In this document: piece after piece, positions 7,831 through 14,298 of the stretch | Layout of the letters: each line of letters starts with the position of its first letter | How positions within the stretch are numbered: position 1 is the first letter of the stretch | Assembly: GCA_900546255.1 (NCBI GenBank) | Contig: URCB01000025.1 | Span: 1 to 24,618, forward strand | Source of the DNA: an uncultured Eubacteriales bacterium | GTDB taxonomy: Bacteria > Bacillota > Clostridia > Oscillospirales > Oscillospiraceae | Reading direction: 5' to 3' | Length of the DNA stretch: 24,618 nt | Translations under genes and position numbers: made by a program | The notes under the pieces: generated by a model | Told to the model about the DNA's origin: nothing | Seen by the model: the letters and a program-made list of their open reading frames with translations, nothing else | The model's database searches: none

Positions 7831-8617
7831 CTACGCCGCCCTCGCCCAGCTGGCCTCGGCCCATCTCCGGCCAGGGGTGCGGGCCAACACCATGGTCTCA
7901 CAGACGGAATATGGCGCCTCCTTGGCGGGAGGAACCCTCACCGCTCAGGAGACCCCTGCCGGCCTTCTCCTGCTGCGGGACCGTGGAGACCATACCCGGC
8001 TGCATTTCTTCCTGGAGGACCTCTCCGTCCCTCTGGGTGCCGCCCTCCCGGACCCTACGGTAACCGAAGTGGCCTACCGTCCCAGGGACAAGGGTCTGCG
8101 GGAGGCTGTGGACTACCTCATAGAGCAGGGGTTCACCCCCCTGTTTGAGCGGCTTCGCCTCTCCCGTCCGGCGGGAGAGACGGGAGCGCCAGCGCTCCCT
8201 GTGTCCCGCCCTGGGCCGGAGCGCGGGCGGGATGTGCTGGCCTTTCTGCAGGCCAACTTCTCTCCCCTCACCGGCTGCCTGCCCAATGAGGCGGAGCTGA
8301 AGGCCGACCTGGCCCACCGCCAGGTCCTGCTCTTGGAGGAGCAAGGGGCCATTACGGGCCTGCTCCACTTTACTCTAGAGGGGACCACCGGCGAGATCCG
8401 CCACCTGGCCATCCAGGCATCTCGCCGCGGGACCGGCCGCACCCGCCCCCTCCTGGCCGCCTACCTCCAAGCCATTGGCGGAGCCAAAAGCGTGGTGTGG
8501 ACCCGCGCGGACCATCTGGCCGCGCAGACCGCCTACGGCCGCTTTGGCTTTGCCCCCGATGGCCGGCGTTCCGCCGTGCTATGCTACACTAAGAAAGAAG
8601 GGAACAAACACCCATGA
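7817..8617 (+). CDS. GNAT-like acetyltransferase domain protein of the Dlt/Alg-like operon
   Basis: A 266-residue protein. The C-terminal part (about 168-255) looks like a GNAT fold: a strand-rich segment LLLEEQGAITGLLHFTLEGT, then RHLAIQASRRGTGR with the acyl-CoA pyrophosphate-loop pattern RRGTGR (203-208), then the typical TAYGRFGF near the end. The first about 115 residues may be a degenerate second GNAT-like half (EAVDYLIEQGFTPLFERLRL), joined by a Pro/Gly/Arg-rich linker (about 116-138). The role in the operon is unknown; N-acylation of the activated amino acid or of the glycan amine is conceivable. ATG 7817 lies 10 nt after GGGAGGAG (7799-7806) inside the ligase 3' end; TTG 7811 is the alternative. 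The stop overlaps the carrier gene (ATGA), so the proteins are made together. Confidence 0.65.
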   Translation: MKLTDYAALAQLASAHLRPGVRANTMVSQTEYGASLAGGTLTAQETPAGLLLLRDRGDHTRLHFFLEDLSVPLGAALPDPTVTEVAYRPRDKGLREAVDYLIEQGFTPLFERLRLSRPAGETGAPALPVSRPGPERGRDVLAFLQANFSPLTGCLPNEAELKADLAHRQVLLLEEQGAITGLLHFTLEGTTGEIRHLAIQASRRGTGRTRPLLAAYLQAIGGAKSVVWTRADHLAAQTAYGRFGFAPDGRRSAVLCYTKKEGNKHP

Positions 8618-8844
8618 AAGAACAACTGCTGCAAATCTTGACCGAAGCCGTCCCCGGCGTGGACTTTGAAACCGAAACCGCCCTGGTGGACGATGAGATT
8701 CTGGAATCCCTGGACATTGTCACCATCGTCTCCGAAATTAAGGACGCCTTTGAGGTAGAGATCTCGGTAGACGACCTGGTCCCGGAGAACTTTAACTCTG
8801 TAGAAGCCATGCTGGCCCTCATCCAGGCCCGGAAAGACGACTGA
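8614..8844 (+). CDS. DltC-like acyl/aminoacyl carrier protein
   Basis: A 76-residue acidic four-helix carrier protein. The phosphopantetheine attachment site is Ser32 in DDEILESLDIV, matching the DSL/DSM motif of ACPs and DltC with Glu replacing the usual Asp just before the Ser. The later stretch FEVEISVDDLVPENFNSVEA is the conserved helix III region. It should be converted to the holo form by a phosphopantetheinyl transferase encoded elsewhere, and would carry the aminoacyl group from the DltA-like ligase to the MBOAT. The start overlaps the GNAT stop by 4 nt, and only 2 nt separate the stop from the MBOAT start. Confidence 0.9.
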   Translation: MKEQLLQILTEAVPGVDFETETALVDDEILESLDIVTIVSEIKDAFEVEISVDDLVPENFNSVEAMLALIQARKDD

Positions 8845-8846
8845 CC

Positions 8847-10424
8847 ATGTCCTTCACCTCCCTTCCCTTCCTGGTGCTGGTACTGGTATCGGTGGGGGTG
8901 TATTATCTGCTGCCCAAAAAGGGGCAGTGGGTGGCCCTACTGGCAGCCAGCATGGTGTTTTACTGTGTAGGGGGCGGCAAAACCGTCCTCTACGTGTTTT
9001 ACACCGCAGCCACAGTCTATGTCTCCGGCCGCCTGCTGGGGCACTTCAATGCCCTGCGCCGGGCCGCCCCCAAGGAGGAGCGCAAAGCCATCACCGCCAA
9101 GTACAAACCTTACCGTCGAGGGGTGGTCCTGTTTGCCTGCTTGGCCAACTTTGTGCTACTCTACATCCTCAAGTACTGGAACTTTACCGCAGAGCTTTTG
9201 CAGCCTCTGGCTGACCAGGTAAGCCCTGGGAGCCAGATTCCCCTGTCGGAACTGGTGCTCCCACTGGGTATCTCCTATTTTATCTTCCAGTCGGTGGGCT
9301 ATGTCATCGACGTCTATCGGGACAAGTATCAGCCGGAGAAGAACTTTGCCAAACTCCTTCTGTTTGTCTCCTTCTTCCCCCAAATGGTCCAGGGGCCCAT
9401 CGGCCGGTTTGACCAGCTGGCCCCCCAACTGCTGGCCCAGCGCTCGGCGGACTACACCAACCTGAAGTACGGCATCCAACTGATGATGTGGGGTTATTTC
9501 AAAAAGATGGTCATCGCCGACCGGGCCGCCGTGTTGGTGAACACCGTTCTGGACGATCCCTGGTCCTACAGCGGCAGTATCCTCGCCGTGGGGGTCCTGT
9601 TCTACTGTATCCAGCTCTACGGCGATTTCTCCGGGGGCATCGACATTGCCCGAGGGGTTGCCCGGATGTTCGGCATTGACTTGGCGGAAAACTTCCGCCG
9701 CCCCATCTTCTCCACCTCCCTCACCGACTTCTGGCGCCGGTGGCACATCACCTTGGGAGCCTGGATGCGGGATTACCTGTTCTATCCCCTCTCCCTGTCC
9801 AAACCCTTCGGCCGGTTGGGCCGGTTCACCCGGAAGCACATCAAGGGAAAGCTGGGGAAGATTTTGCCCACCTCCCTGGCCACTTTCATCGTCTACTTTG
9901 TCATCGGCATCTGGCACGGCGCCAACTGGCGGTATGTGGCCTTCGGCTTTTGGAACGGCGGTATCATCACCCTGTCCCTGTTGCTGGCCCCGCAGTTCTT
10001 GGTGTGGAAGGAAAAACTCCACATCAACGACAAGTCCCTGGGTTGGCATATTTTCCAAGTGGTACGCACCAACATTCTGGTCTTCTTCGGCCGGTACATC
10101 ACCCGGGCCCCCCGCTTTCTCACCGCCGTGTGGATGGTGAAAGAGACGTTCCTCCATCCCAACCTGCCTGACCTGTGGAACGGCACCCTGCTCTCCCTGG
10201 GCCTCACCGGTTGGGACCTTGCCGTCCTGTGGATTGGCGTGGCCATCATGCTGGCGGCAGAGTGGTACCAGGAAAAACAAGGGCCCATTCGCCCTATGTT
10301 GGAAACGAAACCCGCCTGGTTCCAATGGTTCACCACCATGGTACTGCCTTTGGCAATCCTCTTTTGCCTCGGCGTCCTCCGGGCAGACTATATCCCCGAG
10401 GGCTTCATCTATCAGCAGTTCTAA
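8847..10424 (+). CDS. MBOAT-family O-acyltransferase, AlgI-type
   Basis: A 525-residue polytopic membrane acyltransferase. MBOAT landmarks are LPLGISYFIFQSVGYVIDVY, FFPQMVQGPIGRF, DFWRRWHITLGAWMRDYLFY (His near 300) and GIWHGANWRYV, with the near-invariant His at about 357. DltB proteins are usually about 400 residues. This length and the extended C-terminal hydrophobic segments are closer to AlgI/PatA, the transferases that O-acetylate alginate and peptidoglycan. In both systems the MBOAT moves an acyl group across the membrane to an SGNH or DltD partner, here the next gene. The start lies 2 nt after the carrier-protein stop. The acyl donor is inferred to be the DltC-like protein. Confidence 0.9.
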   Translation: MSFTSLPFLVLVLVSVGVYYLLPKKGQWVALLAASMVFYCVGGGKTVLYVFYTAATVYVSGRLLGHFNALRRAAPKEERKAITAKYKPYRRGVVLFACLANFVLLYILKYWNFTAELLQPLADQVSPGSQIPLSELVLPLGISYFIFQSVGYVIDVYRDKYQPEKNFAKLLLFVSFFPQMVQGPIGRFDQLAPQLLAQRSADYTNLKYGIQLMMWGYFKKMVIADRAAVLVNTVLDDPWSYSGSILAVGVLFYCIQLYGDFSGGIDIARGVARMFGIDLAENFRRPIFSTSLTDFWRRWHITLGAWMRDYLFYPLSLSKPFGRLGRFTRKHIKGKLGKILPTSLATFIVYFVIGIWHGANWRYVAFGFWNGGIITLSLLLAPQFLVWKEKLHINDKSLGWHIFQVVRTNILVFFGRYITRAPRFLTAVWMVKETFLHPNLPDLWNGTLLSLGLTGWDLAVLWIGVAIMLAAEWYQEKQGPIRPMLETKPAWFQWFTTMVLPLAILFCLGVLRADYIPEGFIYQQF

Positions 10425-10439
10425 TGAGAGGAGGTCTCC

Positions 10440-12281
10440 ATGAATTCCAAACGATGGCTGTTGGGGTTTTTGGCCACCGCAGTGGTCTTAGGGGCTGCTG
10501 TGCTGGGCTTTAACTGGTTGGTAGACCCCTTCGGGGTCTTTTCCCACAAAGCGCTGGAGTGGCCCTCCTATGAGATGACCATGAATCCCCGTACCGCCAA
10601 AATCACCTACCTCAAAGAGCACCACGAGGAGTACGACTCCTATATCTTAGGCTGCTCCTCCGTGAGTTCCTTTCCCACAGACGCCCTCAACACGTATTTT
10701 GACGCCAATTTCTACAATATGATCGCCTACGGGGCGGACATGTTGGATGTAGAACAGCAGGCCTTCTATCTAGTGGAAAACTACGAGGTAAAGAACCTGG
10801 TGGTCAGCGTCTACATCGACAACGCGATGAACTATAACGAGGAAGCAGATCCCCTCTCCTATGCCATGCCGCCGGAGACCACCGGGGAAAACCCTCTCGC
10901 CTTCTACGCCAAATACCTTTTCATGGACCCCCGCCATAGTTTGGACAAGCTGGAGGCCATGGTGCAGGACACCTATCTGACCCAGACCTTCGACGTCTTT
11001 GACGCCAGTGACGGCGCCTATGACAAAAAGGTGCGGGACGCGGAGCCCATTGGAAATATGGATGCGTACTTGGAGTCCTATCCCGTCTTCGCCAATTACC
11101 CTGCCCTTTCCAACCAGACCAATGAGGAAGCCATCACCGGCACCCTGGAGAGCCTGACGCGGATTAAGCAGCTCTGTGAAGACAATGGGGTCCAGCTGAC
11201 CGTGGTGACTGCCCCGGTGTATGCGGACTATTTGGCCTCCTTCCCCTGGGAGCAAGTGGCGTCCTTTTACACCCGGTTGGCCGAGGTCACCGATTATTGG
11301 GATTTCTCCTACAGCTCCGTGAGCTTTGAGCCCCGGTACTTCTACGATGAAACCCACTTCCGGGAGTGCGTTGGCGACATGGCCCTGGCCCGGATGTTTG
11401 GGGATGAGAGTGTGTACATTCCTGAAGACTTTGGAGCCTATGTCACCCCTGACAACGTAGCAGAGCATGTGGCCCAGATGGCTCAGGCAGAACCTCTTCC
11501 GTTGGAGGAGTACACGGCCCAGGTCCCGGTGCTCATGTACCACCACATCTCGGAGGAGGGGAATGACAGTACGGAGCTCTCCCCAGAGGCCTTCGAAGCC
11601 CAGATCGCCGCCTTGGCAGAGGCCGGTTACACCTCTGTGTTCCCCGAGGATCTGGCTGCCTACGTCCGGGAGGGCAAGGAATTGCCGGAGAAACCCATTG
11701 TCATCACGTTTGACGACGGGTACTTGAGCAACTATGAATACGCCTACCCTATCCTGAAGAAATACGGTATGGTGGCCACCATCTTCGTCATCGGTTCTAC
11801 CGTAGGGGACACGGAGCATTATAAAGACACCGATTACCCCATCACCCCCCACTTCTCCTACGAACAGGCCAAGGAAATGGTGGACTCTGGGGTCATCTCC
11901 ATCCAGAGCCACACCTACGACATGCACCAATGGGGCCCCTATGAGGACTCTGACCAGCCCCGGGAGAACCTTCTCCCCCTGGAAGGGGAGTCGGAGGAGG
12001 ACTACCGGGCCGCCCTCTCCGCCGACTGCGAAACCATCCGCCGGGAGATCCAGGAAGGGACTGGGGAGGAGGACGTCCACGTCATCGCCTTCCCCGGTGG
12101 GTACTATGATATCCTAAGCCTGGTAACCCTGTTGGAGAACGGGTTTGACATCTCCTTTTCCACTGAGATCGGCACCAATATCCTCATTAAGGGGCTGGAC
12201 CAATCTCTCCTGGCCCTGGACCGGTACAACATGAATGGGTCCGTCTCCCCAGAGCAGATGCTGGAATGGATCCGTTCCTAA
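10440..12281 (+). CDS. SGNH/DltD-AlgX-like domain fused to a NodB (CE4) polysaccharide deacetylase
   Basis: A 613-residue protein with an N-terminal membrane anchor (about 5-27) followed by VDPFGVF, a sequence typical of AlgX/DltD-like extracellular proteins. Residues about 35-330 look like an SGNH-type acyltransferase or esterase: a candidate nucleophile Ser in YILGCSSVSSF (71-77) and a DETH Asp-His pair (303-306). Residues about 360-613 are a polysaccharide deacetylase: VLMYHHI (364-370), metal-binding TFDDGY (423-428), SHTYDMH (490-496) and FPGGYYD (551-557). Both domains would face outside the membrane. The family role of CE4 enzymes is N- or O-deacetylation of glycans; that of the SGNH partner is acyl transfer to the glycan. 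GAGGAGG upstream supports ATG 10440, 15 nt after the MBOAT. I know of no standard name for this fusion. Confidence 0.85.
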   Translation: MNSKRWLLGFLATAVVLGAAVLGFNWLVDPFGVFSHKALEWPSYEMTMNPRTAKITYLKEHHEEYDSYILGCSSVSSFPTDALNTYFDANFYNMIAYGADMLDVEQQAFYLVENYEVKNLVVSVYIDNAMNYNEEADPLSYAMPPETTGENPLAFYAKYLFMDPRHSLDKLEAMVQDTYLTQTFDVFDASDGAYDKKVRDAEPIGNMDAYLESYPVFANYPALSNQTNEEAITGTLESLTRIKQLCEDNGVQLTVVTAPVYADYLASFPWEQVASFYTRLAEVTDYWDFSYSSVSFEPRYFYDETHFRECVGDMALARMFGDESVYIPEDFGAYVTPDNVAEHVAQMAQAEPLPLEEYTAQVPVLMYHHISEEGNDSTELSPEAFEAQIAALAEAGYTSVFPEDLAAYVREGKELPEKPIVITFDDGYLSNYEYAYPILKKYGMVATIFVIGSTVGDTEHYKDTDYPITPHFSYEQAKEMVDSGVISIQSHTYDMHQWGPYEDSDQPRENLLPLEGESEEDYRAALSADCETIRREIQEGTGEEDVHVIAFPGGYYDILSLVTLLENGFDISFSTEIGTNILIKGLDQSLLALDRYNMNGSVSPEQMLEWIRS

Positions 12282-12320
12282 CCCCCCAAACGGTCCCCTT
12301 CGGGGGACCGTTTGGGGTTT
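12280..12320 (+). terminator. terminator of the Dlt/Alg-like operon
   Basis: A 13-bp perfect stem (12286-12298 with 12303-12315) closed by a TTCG tetraloop, followed by GGTTTGTC. The flanking C/G runs can extend the stem. It begins at the operon's last stop codon and lies between convergent genes. The T tract is short. Confidence 0.7.
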
Positions 12321-12331
12321 GTCGCCTCCCC

Positions 12332-12928
12332 TCACCGCTGCTCCAGCTTGCGTGCCTTGCTGTAAAAGGTGGCCACCGGCAGGCCACAGGCTCCGGCGGC
12401 CTGGCGCAGAGTCATGGTTTTGGCCCGCCATGCCCGGTGGAGGCTGTGGAAATTCTCCAGCAGCGGGCGGGGCGGCCGGCCGAAGCGAACCCCTCGGGCC
12501 TTGGCCGCAGCGATGCCCTCTGCCTGGCGCTGGCGGATGTTGGCCCGCTCGTTCTCCGCCACGAAGGAGAGGACTTGCAGGACGATGTCGCTGAGGAAGG
12601 TGCCCATCAGGTCCTTGCCCCGCCGGGTGTCCAGCAGGGGCATGTCCAGCACCACGATATCCACCCCCTTCTCCTTGGTAAGCAGCCGCCACTGGTCCAA
12701 AATCTCCCGGTAGTTGCGCCCCAGGCGGTCGATGCTGTGGAGATAGAGCAGATCGTCCCGTCGGAGCTTCCGCACCAGGCGCTGGTACTGGGGGCGGTCA
12801 AAGTCCTTCCCCGACTGCTTGTCGGCGAAGATGTTCCGCGGAGGGATGTCCAGCTGGTCCATGGCTAGGCGCTGGCGGTCCTCGTTCTGTTCCCGGGTGC
12901 TGACCCGGATGTATCCATACTTGGTCAT
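12332..12928 (-). CDS. small serine recombinase (resolvase/invertase family)
   Basis: A 198-residue protein of the Tn3-resolvase/Hin-invertase class. The catalytic domain begins MTKYGYIRVSTREQNEDRQR with the nucleophile Ser10 in YIRVST. SIDRLGRNYREIL is the conserved Arg-containing block, and the ENERANIRQRQAEGIAAAKARG stretch is the typical long E helix. A C-terminal Hin-like helix-turn-helix follows (TLRQAAGACGLPVATFYSKA). These enzymes carry out site-specific inversion or resolution through a covalent phosphoserine. ATG 12928 is chosen because the family N-terminus starts there and AAGGGGG precedes it by about 7 nt; a longer upstream reading has no support. No transposase, integrase or obvious invertible segment is visible next to it, so its substrate is unknown. 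Confidence 0.9.
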   Translation of the reverse strand: MTKYGYIRVSTREQNEDRQRLAMDQLDIPPRNIFADKQSGKDFDRPQYQRLVRKLRRDDLLYLHSIDRLGRNYREILDQWRLLTKEKGVDIVVLDMPLLDTRRGKDLMGTFLSDIVLQVLSFVAENERANIRQRQAEGIAAAKARGVRFGRPPRPLLENFHSLHRAWRAKTMTLRQAAGACGLPVATFYSKARKLEQR

Positions 12929-12937
12929 GGTATGACC
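12923..12937. repeat. 15-bp palindrome over the recombinase start codon
   Basis: GGTCAT-GGT-ATGACC: 6-bp perfect inverted arms with a 3-bp centre, spanning the recombinase start codon and the edge of its ribosome site. It may be an autoregulatory site or half of a recombination site, or chance. Confidence 0.4.
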
Positions 12938-12981
12938 CCCTTTTCTCGCATCCCTCCCTGCCCTGCCAGTGCGTTTCCCCA

Positions 12982-13016
12982 CACGAAAAGCCCCCTGCCC
13001 ATACTGGGCAGGGGGC
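12982..13016 (-). terminator. intrinsic terminator of the radical SAM gene
   Basis: An 11-bp stem (12990-13000 with 13006-13016), 5-nt loop, followed on the minus strand by CTTTTCGTG. It lies 12 nt past the stop of the radical SAM gene. Confidence 0.8.
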
Positions 13017-13027
13017 CTTCGTCTGTC

Positions 13028-14152
13028 TTAGATAGGGATGGCCCGGATCATCAGGCGGTCGCAGACGGCGTCGATGTTGGTTTTGTCCACATGGGCCTGG
13101 TCCATGGTCTGTTTCACCTTGTCCACCAGGACCTCGTTGTGCAGGTCCGAGAGCTGGCCCATGATCCCCAGCCGGCGGCCCAGGCGGAAGAGGTTCTGGG
13201 TGTCCTCCGGCAGGTCCAGGAAGAAGTCGATGAGGGCCAGCATCCGGTCCTTGTCCTCCGGCAGGCGGCCTTTCAGTTCCAGGAGGATGTTCAGGATATG
13301 GTCACTGTCCACCCAACTGGTGATGCCGTGGAGGTTCTCCAGGAACAGGCGGATCTCCCCGATGGTCTCAATGTCGTTGGGCCGGGTGAGGATGCCCTTC
13401 TCATAGTCCTCATACATCTCCAAATTCTCCGCCAGGGCCATGGAGCGGATGCGGATGAAGTCAGGGTTCACCTGGTTCATCACGTCGGCGGTGTCCAGAG
13501 CACTCTGCCTGGCATACTCCCGCCCTCCCATGCCGGGCATGTAGAACTCATTGATCTCGATGCCTGCGGCCATGGCCTTGATGCCCGCCTCGATCTGGGC
13601 CTGCTTGGTGACCCCCTTGCGCATCATTTTGAGGATGTGGTCGTTCCCCGTCTCCAGGCCGATGTGGAAGCGGTTGAGCTTGAGTTCCCGGTACCGCTTC
13701 AGCCGCTCCAGGGGAAGGCGGTTGATGGTGTCCGACCGGGCGTAGGTGGTGATCCGCTGGATCTGGGGGAAGGTCTGGTTCAGGTACTCCAGCACGTCGG
13801 TGAGCTCGTCCGGGTTCATCAGCAGGCCGTTGCCGTCCTGGAAAAAGACGGAGCGCATCCCGCTCTGCACCCAGTGATAGGCCATGGAGAGGGCCTCGTA
13901 GTCCGCCTCGGACTTGGCCTGGCGGGGGGGCTGGCGGTTCTGGATTACATCCACCCAGTACTTGACCAGGTCGATGTCTTTCTTCACGTCCTCCGCCCGG
14001 CGGATGCTGAAGGGCACGTCCCGGTAGAAGCCGCAGAAACGGCACTTGTTCCAGCCGCAGCCCCGGTTGATCCGCAGCAGCAGGCTGTAGGCCTCGCTGG
14101 GCGGGCGGATGGGGCCCAGTTCAAAGCCGTTGTATGGTGGGATCTTTGGCAC
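13028..14152 (-). CDS. radical SAM protein with a CX4CX2C cluster motif
   Basis: A 374-residue radical SAM enzyme. The cluster-binding motif RGCGWNKCRFCGFYRD (Cys 32, 37, 40) has four residues between the first two cysteines instead of the usual three. A TIM-barrel body follows, with VFFQDGNGLLM and FHIGLETGNDHILKMMRKGV resembling strands of the Elp3/MiaB-like class. The enzyme should bind a [4Fe-4S] cluster and cleave SAM to a 5'-deoxyadenosyl radical; the substrate is unknown. No B12-binding, TRAM or SPASM domain is obvious. The start is GTG (14152), with AAGGAGG about 9 nt upstream. It is a single-gene transcript with its own promoter (14187-14215) and terminator. Confidence 0.85.
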   Translation of the reverse strand: MPKIPPYNGFELGPIRPPSEAYSLLLRINRGCGWNKCRFCGFYRDVPFSIRRAEDVKKDIDLVKYWVDVIQNRQPPRQAKSEADYEALSMAYHWVQSGMRSVFFQDGNGLLMNPDELTDVLEYLNQTFPQIQRITTYARSDTINRLPLERLKRYRELKLNRFHIGLETGNDHILKMMRKGVTKQAQIEAGIKAMAAGIEINEFYMPGMGGREYARQSALDTADVMNQVNPDFIRIRSMALAENLEMYEDYEKGILTRPNDIETIGEIRLFLENLHGITSWVDSDHILNILLELKGRLPEDKDRMLALIDFFLDLPEDTQNLFRLGRRLGIMGQLSDLHNEVLVDKVKQTMDQAHVDKTNIDAVCDRLMIRAIPI

Positions 14153-14186
14153 GGCAGGGTCCTCCTTTGGATGTCATTTTGGAGGT

Positions 14187-14215
14187 ATTATACCCGAAGT
14201 TCTCCCCCGCCGCAA
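14187..14215 (-). promoter_or_regulatory. promoter of the radical SAM gene
   Basis: On the minus strand TTGCGG (14210-14215), 17 bp, then a perfect TATAAT (14187-14192), about 35 bp upstream of the GTG start. Confidence 0.8.
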
Positions 14216-14228
14216 GTGAGGAAGACAC

Positions 14229-14260
14229 AAAGCGCCCCCAGCCCGCTGGGCTGGGGGCGC
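14229..14260 (-). terminator. intrinsic terminator of the ABC transporter operon
   Basis: A perfect 13-bp GC-rich stem (14232-14244 with 14248-14260) with a 3-nt loop, then TTTGTG on the minus strand. It lies about 40 bp past the permease stop. Confidence 0.75.
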
Positions 14261-14298
14261 CAAAGGCATCGGGTTGGCTTGGAAGGGGTGCTTCGGAC

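Noticed and set aside
8562..8590. A TACACT box before the carrier-protein gene considered as an internal promoter.
   Set aside because: The hexamer 17 bp upstream is GCCGGC, nothing like a -35, and the gene is translationally coupled to its neighbour.
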